Shown: positions 56,953 to 64,000 of the stretch, piece after piece
How the letters are laid out: the number at the start of each line of letters is the position of its first letter
Position numbering within the stretch: position 1 is the stretch's first letter
Assembly (NCBI GenBank): GCA_030748895.1
Contig: JASMLC010000001.1
Coordinates: 100,119 to 164,118 of the forward strand
Length of the DNA stretch: 64,000 nt
Direction of reading: 5' to 3'
Source of the DNA: Candidatus Poseidoniia archaeon
GTDB lineage: Archaea; Thermoplasmatota; Poseidoniia; MGIII; CG-Epi1
The notes under the pieces: model-generated
Told to the model about the DNA's origin: nothing
Seen by the model: the letters and a program-made list of their open reading frames with translations, nothing else
Database searches by the model: none
Program-made: the position numbers and the translations under genes

Positions 56953-58785
56953 ATGGATACCCGCGTGCCCCTGCTGGCGGCGCTACTGCTATTTTCGGCG
57001 CTGCCGTCGCTGGCGGTTCCGCCCGCTGGCGCGGCGGAACCGCCCTGGTGGGAGACCTATTCGCGCGATGTCGACCGCGATGGCGTCAGCGACCTGCTGG
57101 ATTGGAAAATGGCGCAGGGCGACCGCTTCTTCGCCCCGGGCGACGCGCGTGTATTCGTACGCTATGACCACCACCCCGATGACGGTGACGTCGCGCGACT
57201 CGCAGCGGCGGGCGCGACCGTCACTTTCCGGGCGCAATACCTCGACCTGCTCGGGACGACCATGCCGCGCCCGCTCGTCCCCGTCGTGGCGGAGTGGCCG
57301 GGCGTCGTGATGCTCGACGACATCGGCAAAGCAGAGCCACACATGCACGAGGCGGTGCCGGTGATGGGCGTCGACCTGGCGTGGGAGCTCGGTTTCGACG
57401 GCGCTGGCGTCACCGTCGCGATTGTCGACACCGGCGTCGACGGCCTGCACGCCGGGCTCGACGATCAGGACGATGACCCGCTCACCGACGACCCCAAGAT
57501 TCTCGTCTATTACAACGCCTATGATGACCAGGAATACGACGGTCGCCTGTCGGAAGACAGCGGTACCCACGGCTCCCACGTCGCGGGCATCACCGCCGGT
57601 ACCGGCGACGGCGACACCGCGCCCGACGGCAGCCGCTACGTTGGCGTCGCACCGCAGGCGAACCTCGCGAACGTGCTGGTCTGCTGCTCGGGCGACATCG
57701 AAGATATCATCCGCGGCATCGAGTGGACGATGGCCAACCAGGAGCGCTTCGGCATCCGTGTCATGACCTCCAGCCTCGGCGAGCAGCAGGTGGAGTTCCA
57801 CATCGACAACGACGGCCGTTCGGCCTGGAGTCAGGCGGTCGATGCGGCGGTCGAATCGGGGCTGGTGGTGACGCTCTCGGCGGGCAATGAGTTCGGCGCC
57901 GCGACCGTCGCCGGCTGCAACACCATCGACTCGCCGGGCGACGCGCGGCTGCCCATCACAGTCGCGGCACTCGACAAGGACCTCTCGCTGGCGGTCTACA
58001 GCAGCCGCGGCTACACATCCGACGGCCGTGTCAAGCCGGACGTCGCGGCCATCGGCTCGAACATCATGGCGCCCAACAAGGGAACGGGAACGGGCTACAC
58101 CTCGAAATCCGGCACCAGCATGGCGACGCCGCTGATGGCGGGCATCGTCGCGCTGACGCTCGAAGCGAACCCCGACCTGACCCCGGCCGAAGTCAAGGAC
58201 ACAATCGTCGCCGGCTACGCCATCGAGCGTGAAATCCTCGACGACAGCGACCTCTACACCAACGACTGCTCGCTGCTCGAGACGCGGCCTGACAACGAAT
58301 ACGGTTACGGCCAGGCGGACCCCCGCACCTTCGTCGAAGTGGCGGGGCAGGTTGACCCGCTGCTACGGGTCGCCTGGACCATCCCGCCGCGCTATGAGAC
58401 GGTGAACGGCACCGACGTCGAAGTCAAGCCCGCAATCCACAACGGCTCCTGGCTCTACGGGGGCGCCGATTCCGGTGGCTCCCCCGTCGCCGACGGCGTC
58501 GAAGTGCGCTTCGGCGCCTCGGGCTGGTATCCCGCTACCGACACGTCCCCGCAAGGCGACTGGGCGTTCTGGAAAATCCGCGTCCCGCCCGAAGTGGCGA
58601 AGGGCAACCAGACGCTCGCGGCGCGCCTCGTCGCGGCGCCCGACCGGATGTCGCCGATTGACTCGGCCAGCGTCGTGCTGCTCAATGAACATGCGCCTGC
58701 ACCGAAACAGAATGATTCCCCGGGGCCGCCATTACTGGTGGGGCTGACAGTGCTGGCAGCCGTTGCGCTGCGTCGCCGTGATTAG
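56953..58785 (+). CDS. Secreted subtilisin-like serine protease
   Basis: A 610-residue S8 protease, start at ATG 56953; the open frame reaches back over the divergent promoter. Signal peptide 5-27 (VPLLAALLLFSALPSLAVPPAGA), a short prodomain to about 130, then the catalytic core: Asp159 in IVDTGVDG, His206 in GTHGSHVAG, Asn312 in SAGNEF and Ser389 in GTSMATP. A beta domain of about 130 residues follows, and a tail SPGPPLLVGLTVLAAVALRRRD like PGF-CTERM but with Pro for Phe. Probably surface-anchored and used for protein degradation. Convergent with the metallo-beta-lactamase gene. Confidence 0.94.
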   Translation: MDTRVPLLAALLLFSALPSLAVPPAGAAEPPWWETYSRDVDRDGVSDLLDWKMAQGDRFFAPGDARVFVRYDHHPDDGDVARLAAAGATVTFRAQYLDLLGTTMPRPLVPVVAEWPGVVMLDDIGKAEPHMHEAVPVMGVDLAWELGFDGAGVTVAIVDTGVDGLHAGLDDQDDDPLTDDPKILVYYNAYDDQEYDGRLSEDSGTHGSHVAGITAGTGDGDTAPDGSRYVGVAPQANLANVLVCCSGDIEDIIRGIEWTMANQERFGIRVMTSSLGEQQVEFHIDNDGRSAWSQAVDAAVESGLVVTLSAGNEFGAATVAGCNTIDSPGDARLPITVAALDKDLSLAVYSSRGYTSDGRVKPDVAAIGSNIMAPNKGTGTGYTSKSGTSMATPLMAGIVALTLEANPDLTPAEVKDTIVAGYAIEREILDDSDLYTNDCSLLETRPDNEYGYGQADPRTFVEVAGQVDPLLRVAWTIPPRYETVNGTDVEVKPAIHNGSWLYGGADSGGSPVADGVEVRFGASGWYPATDTSPQGDWAFWKIRVPPEVAKGNQTLAARLVAAPDRMSPIDSASVVLLNEHAPAPKQNDSPGPPLLVGLTVLAAVALRRRD

Positions 58786-59438
58786 GCGAGCCGCAGCCGC
58801 CCGGTAACGAACGGGTTTTTCTCGCGCTCGCGGCCAATAGTTGTCTGCGGGCCGTGGCCCGGGAAGACGAGCGTCTCGTCGGGCAGCGCCATCAGCTTGT
58901 CGCGGATGGACGCCATCAGCTGCGCGCTGTCGCCGCCGATGAAGTCGGTGCGCCCGACCGAGTCGCGGAAGAGCACGTCGCCGCCAACGAGCATTGGTGG
59001 CACCTCGTCGCTGGCGGGTGCGAAGAAGCAGAGCGAATCGGGGCTGTGGCCGGGGCAGTGCAGCACCTCGAAACGAGTGTCGCCGACCGCGACGGTGTCG
59101 CCCTCGTCGAGAAAGCCACCCGGCTCGACCGGCTCGGGGACGGGCATCCCGAACATGCGCGCCTGCCCCTCAAGGTTGGCGAGCCAGTCAGCGCAGAGCG
59201 GGTGGCACTCGAGCGGCAGCCCCAGTTCAGCGACCGCCTGCGCCGCGACGCCGACGTGGTCGAGATGGCCGTGCGTGGCGACGAGTCGCCTGACGGGGAC
59301 GCCGGCTTCGTCGAGCATCGCCCGGATGCGCGACCATTCGTCGCCGGGGTCGAACAGGATGGCTTCGCCGTCCGCGACGGCAAGCGTCGCGTTCATCTGC
59401 AGCGCACCGACCGCGCGCTGGAGAATGCGCAGCGTCAT
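58782..59438 (-). CDS. Metallo-beta-lactamase fold hydrolase (glyoxalase II-like)
   Basis: A 218-residue cytosolic hydrolase with THGHLDH (zinc ligands), a middle His in LHCPGHSPDSLCF, an Asp in GGDVLFRDSVGRTDFIGGD and a terminal FPGHGPQTTIGREREKNPF. These match the hydroxyacylglutathione hydrolase-like branch, but substrate is unknown. It overlaps the subtilase end by 4 bp (convergent), and its ATG lies 6 bp after the M17 peptidase stop on the same strand. Confidence 0.92.
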   Translation of the reverse strand: MTLRILQRAVGALQMNATLAVADGEAILFDPGDEWSRIRAMLDEAGVPVRRLVATHGHLDHVGVAAQAVAELGLPLECHPLCADWLANLEGQARMFGMPVPEPVEPGGFLDEGDTVAVGDTRFEVLHCPGHSPDSLCFFAPASDEVPPMLVGGDVLFRDSVGRTDFIGGDSAQLMASIRDKLMALPDETLVFPGHGPQTTIGREREKNPFVTGRLRLA

Positions 59439-59444
59439 CGCGGT

Positions 59445-60869
59445 TCAGCGCGCCTCGGCGGCCCACGTCTCGGCCAGCTGCACCAGCGTGCGAACGGTGA
59501 TTCCCGTCGGGCCTTTGCGCAGGTGCGGCCTGCCCTTGTTGTCCCAGGCAGTGCCGGCGATGTCCAGATGCACCCACGGGGTGCCGTCGACAAACTCCTC
59601 GAGAAACTTGGCGGCCGTGACGGTTCCCGCCTCGGGGGTGCCGGAGACGTTCTTCAGGTCGGCCAGTTCGCCCTTCATCAGCTTGCCGTATTCAGCGTCC
59701 ATCGGTAGCTGCCAGTAGCGTTCGCCCGCCGCGTCGCCCGCCGCCATCACGCGGCCCGCGAGCGCGTCGTCGTTGGCCATCACCGCCGCGCGGGTCGACC
59801 CGAGCGCGTAGATGACGGCGCCGGTGAGCGTCGCCGAGTCGATGATATGCGTTGCGCCTTCGGCGACGGCGTAGCAGAGCGCGTCGGCCAGCACCAGCCG
59901 CCCCTCGGCGTCGGTGTTGTCGACCTCGACGTGCTTGCCGTTCATCGCGCGCACGATGTCGCCCGGCCGCGTCGCGGTGCCGGACGGCATATTCTCCGCC
60001 AGCGCCAGCAGCGCGGTCACGCGCAGCGGGACCTTGAGCCGCGCAATCGCGGTAATCGCGCCATACATGCAGGCGGCGCCCGACATGTCGTACTTCATCT
60101 TCTGCATGTTCTTCGACGGCTTGATTGAAATCCCGCCGGTGTCGAACGTAATCCCCTTGCCGACCAGCCAGAGATGCACCCTCTTCGGCGCCTCGCCGGG
60201 CGACCAGTCGAGCCGCACCAGCTGCGGCGGCCGCGCCGACCCGTCGGCGACCGAGCAGAGCGCGCCGGCGCCCATCGCACGCAGTTCCGCCTCGCCCATC
60301 ACGTTCACCGCCAGGCCATGCGCCGGTCCCTCGGCCGCCGCGCGCGCGGCGAACTCCTCCGGGCCGAGCTCGTTGGCCGGCAGGCTTGCCAGCTCGCGCG
60401 CCACGTTGGCGCACTCGCCGACGACGAAGCCCGCCTCGGCGCCGTCGCGCGGGCCGCAGACGACCAGCGCTTCCAGCGTACTGTCGTCCTGCTCGAGCCG
60501 GTATTGCTCCAGCCCGAAGCCGCCCGCCACAGCGCCGGCGACTGCGCTGTGCGCGTCGCCCTCGAGCGCCAGTGCCAGCCGGTGGTAGCCGCGGCCATTT
60601 GCGGCGCGCACCGCCTGCCCGCCGAAGGCGAACGCCGCCTCGGTCGACCAGTCGTCGCCGCAGCCAATCAGCAGCAGCCGTCGCGCGGCGAAGCCATCGG
60701 GCGCATGCAGCAGCGTTAGCTCGCCCGGCTTGCCCTTCAGCTCGCCCGCCTCGCGCAGCGGCGCGACCAGCGCGCCGACCGCGTCCGGAGCCTCGTCTTT
60801 GAAAACCGGCACCGCCAGTGCGTCAGCCGCAACTGCGCTCAGCTTTCCGTCGTCGAACTCAAGCTTCAT
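59445..60869 (-). CDS. pepA: Leucyl aminopeptidase (M17)
   Basis: A 474-residue two-metal aminopeptidase. Seen: LVGKGITFDTGGISIKPSKNMQKMKYDMSGAA with the metal-binding Lys and Asp residues, and NTDAEGRLVLADAL with the carboxylate ligands and catalytic Arg. The N-terminal 150 residues form the variable regulatory domain. It removes N-terminal residues from peptides, complementing the secreted subtilase. Full length for the family. Confidence 0.95.
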   Translation of the reverse strand: MKLEFDDGKLSAVAADALAVPVFKDEAPDAVGALVAPLREAGELKGKPGELTLLHAPDGFAARRLLLIGCGDDWSTEAAFAFGGQAVRAANGRGYHRLALALEGDAHSAVAGAVAGGFGLEQYRLEQDDSTLEALVVCGPRDGAEAGFVVGECANVARELASLPANELGPEEFAARAAAEGPAHGLAVNVMGEAELRAMGAGALCSVADGSARPPQLVRLDWSPGEAPKRVHLWLVGKGITFDTGGISIKPSKNMQKMKYDMSGAACMYGAITAIARLKVPLRVTALLALAENMPSGTATRPGDIVRAMNGKHVEVDNTDAEGRLVLADALCYAVAEGATHIIDSATLTGAVIYALGSTRAAVMANDDALAGRVMAAGDAAGERYWQLPMDAEYGKLMKGELADLKNVSGTPEAGTVTAAKFLEEFVDGTPWVHLDIAGTAWDNKGRPHLRKGPTGITVRTLVQLAETWAAEAR

Positions 60870-60909
60870 GCCGCGCCACCTGCGGCCCCTTTATAGAAAT
60901 GGAGCTGCG

Positions 60910-61866
60910 CTAGAACCGCAGCTCGTCTTCCGCCGCCAGCACCATCCGGCTGCGGTCGCCCTCGACCGCCACGCCGGGGCCGAGAATGCAGTCCTCGATG
61001 ACTGCGCCGGTCGCGCTGGCGCCAGCGAGCAGCACCGAGCGGCGGACAACGCATCTGTCAAGCGATACGCCGGGGCCGATGACCGTGTCGGGGCCGACGA
61101 TGCTGCTCCTGACTTCAGCGTCAGCCGCAATCAGCGCGTTGCCGCGCACGCTCGCGCCGGGATGCGCCGCGGTCGCCTCGTGCTCCAGCAGCATCGCGTT
61201 CGCCGCAAGGTAGCTCTCGGGCGTCCCGGCGTCAATCCAGCTGCCGGCGAAGGGGAAGCCGTGCAGCCCCGCGCCAGCCAGCTGCGTGAAGATTTCGCGC
61301 TCGACCGAGACCTTGCGGCCGGCGGGAATCATCGCGAGAACCTCTGGTTCGAGCAGGTATGTCCCGGCGTTAATCAGGTTCGATTTTTCCTCGCCTTCTG
61401 CCGGCTTTTCCTGGAAGCCGACAATCGCGTTGCCGTCCAGCTCCGCCACCCCGTAGCGGCTCGGGTCAGCTACATCCCACAGCGCCAGCGTCCCGAGCGC
61501 GCCGGTCGCGCGATGCTGCTCCAGCATCGCCTCCGCGTCGAGAGACGAGACGATGTCGCCATTGAAGACCAGCGCCGTTCCCGTGATGTGGGCGCGGCAG
61601 TTGCGCATTGCGCCGCCGGTCCCGAGCGGCTCCGTTTCGGGGACGATAATCACCTCGCGTCCGCAATCGATTGCGGCGAAATGCGCCGCGATTGCGTCGG
61701 CCTGGTGGTGGACCGCCAGCGCGACCTTCGTGACGCGCCCGGGCAGGCTGCGCACCAGCCGCTCGAGCATCGGTACGTTCGCGAGCGGCAGCAGCGCCTT
61801 CGGCGTCGCGAGCGTCAGCGGCCGCAGCCGCGTGCCGAAGCCGCCGACAAGGATAATCGCTTCCAC
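60910..61866 (-). CDS. Sugar-phosphate nucleotidyltransferase
   Basis: A 318-residue enzyme. The N-terminus EAIILVGGFGTRLRPLTLATPKALLPLANVPMLE is the nucleotide-binding signature of mannose-1-phosphate guanylyl/glucose-1-phosphate thymidylyltransferases. FNGDIVSS and SWIDAGTPESYLAAN follow. A C-terminal left-handed beta-helix (about 235-318) has hexapeptide repeats such as VRGNALIAADAEV. It makes NDP-sugars for glycosylation. The exact base and sugar cannot be told from sequence. Confidence 0.92.
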   Translation of the reverse strand: MEAIILVGGFGTRLRPLTLATPKALLPLANVPMLERLVRSLPGRVTKVALAVHHQADAIAAHFAAIDCGREVIIVPETEPLGTGGAMRNCRAHITGTALVFNGDIVSSLDAEAMLEQHRATGALGTLALWDVADPSRYGVAELDGNAIVGFQEKPAEGEEKSNLINAGTYLLEPEVLAMIPAGRKVSVEREIFTQLAGAGLHGFPFAGSWIDAGTPESYLAANAMLLEHEATAAHPGASVRGNALIAADAEVRSSIVGPDTVIGPGVSLDRCVVRRSVLLAGASATGAVIEDCILGPGVAVEGDRSRMVLAAEDELRF

Positions 61867-61887
61867 GTGGCCCGAGCGGCGGCGGTA

Positions 61888-63015
61888 TTAGAACGGCAGC
61901 GCGCCGCGCTGCCAGAGCGTGTCGAGCACCAGCCCCAGCGTGAAGAGCAGCCCGCCCAGCTTGACGAAGTGGAACGCCCACGCCACGTACCAGAGCGGCC
62001 AGATGGGATACTCCTCGGGGGGGTTGTCGGGCGTGCGCCCTTCCTTCAGGTTATCGGGCATCGCGTCGAACGCCAGCTGGAACGCTTCCTGCGGGGTCGC
62101 CGGCACCGGCTTGCCCAGCATACGGACGCAGAGCATCGCGCGCGGCAGCGCCAGCAGCGCCAGCGCCATGAAGGGATGGCCGCCGCCGCCAACCAGCGGC
62201 GCGTCGGCCGCCAACGCCAGCCAGAAACAAATCGGGAAGAAGGCCCAGATGAGCAGCTGCGTCAGCCATGCGGCACCGCGCAGCCCGAGCAGCACCGGCA
62301 GCGTGTGGATGCGCTTGCGCAAATCGTCGTCGTGCTTGTCCATGTGCTTGCCCATCACGACCGCCATTACCGTCAGGCCATACGGCACTGAGACCAGCAT
62401 CGCCTCCCACAGCTGCGCCTCGGTCGCGACGTCACCGGCGAGCGCCCAGAAGGCGCCGCCGACCATCAGTGGCCCCCAGACGAAGAAAATGCCGATTTCG
62501 CCAAGGCCGAGCGACTTGAGCCGCAGCGGCTTGGCGACGTAGAGCACCGAAATCGCGAAGCCGACCAGCACGAAATACCAGATGATGACGCCGATTTTCT
62601 GCGCGAACCAGCCCGCTATCATCAAGTTCGCAAGGTAGCAGGTGAAGATGGCGGCAATCAGCCCCGGCTTGCTCACGAGCCCGTGCATCAGCGGGTGCGG
62701 CGCGTAGTTGGCGCGCGGGTAATCGGCGGTATCGACGCCGTGCAGCGTGTCGAAGTAGTCGTTGAGCATGTTATTGCCGGCGTGCGCCAGCAGCAACCCC
62801 ACGACCACCAGCGTCGCGTCGAGCGGGGCGACCACGCCGGCCCCCAATTGCACCGCCAGCATCACCCCCACCAGCCCCGAGAAGAGCGTCATGTTGAAGA
62901 CGCACGCCCGCGTGATGAGCATCCAGCGGCTCACTGGGTCGAGCGGGGCGCCCGGCACCGGGTTGGCGGTCTGGTAGATGGTGCGCCAGCGGGTGAGATA
63001 GGCAGGGGCGGTCAT
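61888..63015 (-). CDS. UbiA-family prenyltransferase
   Basis: A 375-residue membrane protein with eight to nine helices. The first Asp-rich motif is NNMLNDYFDTLHGVDTADYPRANYAPHPLMHGLVS, the second KHMDKHDDDLRKRIHTLP. Motif 1 resembles MenA more than the archaeal DGGGP synthase, and the protein is longer than the latter (about 280). It transfers a polyprenyl chain to an aromatic ring or glycerol lipid. The ATG overlaps the inositol-phosphate synthase stop by 4 bp. Substrate unresolved. Confidence 0.85.
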   Translation of the reverse strand: MTAPAYLTRWRTIYQTANPVPGAPLDPVSRWMLITRACVFNMTLFSGLVGVMLAVQLGAGVVAPLDATLVVVGLLLAHAGNNMLNDYFDTLHGVDTADYPRANYAPHPLMHGLVSKPGLIAAIFTCYLANLMIAGWFAQKIGVIIWYFVLVGFAISVLYVAKPLRLKSLGLGEIGIFFVWGPLMVGGAFWALAGDVATEAQLWEAMLVSVPYGLTVMAVVMGKHMDKHDDDLRKRIHTLPVLLGLRGAAWLTQLLIWAFFPICFWLALAADAPLVGGGGHPFMALALLALPRAMLCVRMLGKPVPATPQEAFQLAFDAMPDNLKEGRTPDNPPEEYPIWPLWYVAWAFHFVKLGGLLFTLGLVLDTLWQRGALPF

Positions 63016-64000
63016 TCGTCCTCGTAATAGTCCAGCCCGAGGTGCGTTATGAGCGTCTCTCCCATCAGATGTCGCAGCGTATTCTCCAGTTTCACCTTCT
63101 GCGCGAACAGGTCGTGCATCGGCGGCAGCCCCGGCTTGGTCATGGGCGACTTGAAGTAGAACGAGAGCCACTCCTGGATGCCGCCCATGTTCGCGCGCTG
63201 GGCGAGGTCGAGGAACAGCGCGAGGTCAAGCACGATGGGGGCGGCGAGGATTGAGTCGCGGCAGAGGAAGTCGACCTTTATCTGCATCGGGTAGCCGAGC
63301 CAGCCGCGGATGTCGATGTTGTCCCACCCCTCCTTGTTGTCGCCGCGGGGCGGGTAGTAGTTGATGCGCACCTTGTGGTACAGGTCGCCGTAAAGCTCGG
63401 GGAATTTCTCCGGCTCGAGCATCTGCTCGAGAACGCCCAGCTTGGAGACCTCCTTCGAGCGGAAGCTCTCCGGGTCGTCGAGCACCTCGCCGTCGCGGTT
63501 GCCGAGAATATTGGTCGAGAACCAGCCGTCGATGCCGAGCAGCCGCGCCTTCAGTCCGGGCGCGAGGATGGTCTTCATCAGCGTCTGCCCGGTCTTGAAG
63601 TCCTTGCCCGCAATCGGCACCCCCGCCTCGCGCGCCAGCGCATGCATCGCCGGGAAGTCGACCGACAGGTTGGGCGCGCCGTTAGCGTACGGCACGCCCT
63701 CGCGCAGCGCGGCATACGCGTAGAGCACTGACGGCGCAATCGCGGGATGGTCGCTGTCCAGCGCCGCCTCGAATGCGTCGGGCGACTCGAACATGTCGCC
63801 CTCCGGCGCTTGATAAACTTCCGTGGAGCCGCACCAGACCATCACCGCGCGCTCCAGTTTGTGCGCCTTGCGGAATTCGCGGATGTCAGCGCGCAGCGCC
63901 TCGATGCGCGCACGGTGGCCCGTCTCGGGCTTGATGTGCGCGCCGTCGAGGTTCCTGACGAAGTGCCTCTCGAAAACGGCCTTCATCGGCGTAATCGCCT
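63012..64000 (-). CDS. myo-Inositol-1-phosphate synthase, incomplete at its 5' end
   Basis: The frame runs off the right end of the window with no start required (the visible reading opens ...AITPMKAVFERHF). About 329 C-terminal residues are seen. Motifs: VPIAGKDFKTGQTLMKTILAPGLKARLLGIDGWFSTNILGNRDGEVL, SKEVSKLGVLEQML and INYYPPRGDNKEGWDNIDIRGWLGYPMQIKVDFLCRDSILAAPIVLDLALFL, the NAD- and substrate-binding signatures of Ino1/MIPS. It makes inositol phosphate from glucose-6-phosphate for archaetidylinositol or compatible solutes. The NAD-binding N-terminus lies outside. Coupled to the UbiA gene. Confidence 0.94.
   Translation of the reverse strand, partial: AITPMKAVFERHFVRNLDGAHIKPETGHRARIEALRADIREFRKAHKLERAVMVWCGSTEVYQAPEGDMFESPDAFEAALDSDHPAIAPSVLYAYAALREGVPYANGAPNLSVDFPAMHALAREAGVPIAGKDFKTGQTLMKTILAPGLKARLLGIDGWFSTNILGNRDGEVLDDPESFRSKEVSKLGVLEQMLEPEKFPELYGDLYHKVRINYYPPRGDNKEGWDNIDIRGWLGYPMQIKVDFLCRDSILAAPIVLDLALFLDLAQRANMGGIQEWLSFYFKSPMTKPGLPPMHDLFAQKVKLENTLRHLMGETLITHLGLDYYEDE

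Overview
The window is about 65% GC and almost fully coding. It comes from an archaeon. Diagnostic genes are the archaeal str cluster (rpsL-rpsG-fusA, then tuf-rpsJ), the nop10-aIF2alpha-S27e-L44e cluster, rpoK-eno-rpsB, TFS, aEF-1B, GGGP synthase, two geranylgeranyl reductases, DUF2070, PAC2 and Tsr3. PGF-CTERM-like cell-surface tails, a bacterial-type thrS, propionyl/methylmalonyl-CoA genes, a ThiR-type regulator and a Gly-Leu-Thr-Asn-Gly-Asn repeat protein together suggest an aerobic heterotrophic marine Thermoplasmatota (Marine Group II/III-like). That placement is inference; there is no rRNA in the window.

Layout. 1-9.0 kb: a cut-off propionyl-CoA carboxylase beta gene, hisS, a six-helix membrane protein, a PlsC-like acyltransferase, aEF-1B, ferredoxin, TFS, and a minus-strand operon of ABC-2 permease, ATPase and a 789-residue propeller/helical/ear protein. 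9.1-20.4 kb: tRNA-Thr, translation genes, DUF2070-GGGPS, thrS, tRNA-Ser. 20.4-29.6 kb: small membrane proteins, aminotransferase, the PAC2-nop10-aIF2alpha-S27e-L44e run, GGR, tsr3, nadC. 29.6-35.7 kb: a three-gene surface operon (two PGF-CTERM proteins and an MFS permease carrying an extracellular domain). 35.9-42.2 kb: rpoK-eno-rpsB, an ABC exporter, a second acyltransferase and methylmalonyl-CoA mutase. 42.2-44.0 kb: an accessory patch with an AT-rich orphan gene, a toxin-antitoxin pair and a repeat-rich tRNA-His locus. 44-64 kb: DNA ligase, a 928-residue surface protein, RidA, sugar-nucleotide enzymes, aminotransferases, a thiamine locus (ThiR, SSS symporter, thiamine pyrophosphokinase), GGR, subtilase, M17 peptidase, nucleotidyltransferase, UbiA prenyltransferase and a cut-off inositol-phosphate synthase.

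How genes fit together. Several products belong to isoprenoid lipid assembly (GGGPS, GGRs, UbiA, inositol-phosphate synthase), yet two bacterial-type glycerolipid acyltransferases are also present. Propionyl-CoA carboxylase and methylmalonyl-CoA mutase point to propionate or odd-chain/branched-chain catabolism. The thiamine genes suggest uptake plus salvage.

The most unusual structure is at the three tRNA genes. Each carries one or more extra partial copies nearby. The tRNA-Thr and tRNA-Ser 3' ends are repeated 125 and 105 bp downstream, enclosing 87- and 88-bp segments. tRNA-His sits in a cluster of tRNA-5'-end-headed 64-bp units plus a truncated second copy. The other strong candidate for a new system is the propeller-helix-ear protein translationally coupled to an ABC-2 transporter. 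No CRISPR array, rRNA or transposase was seen.
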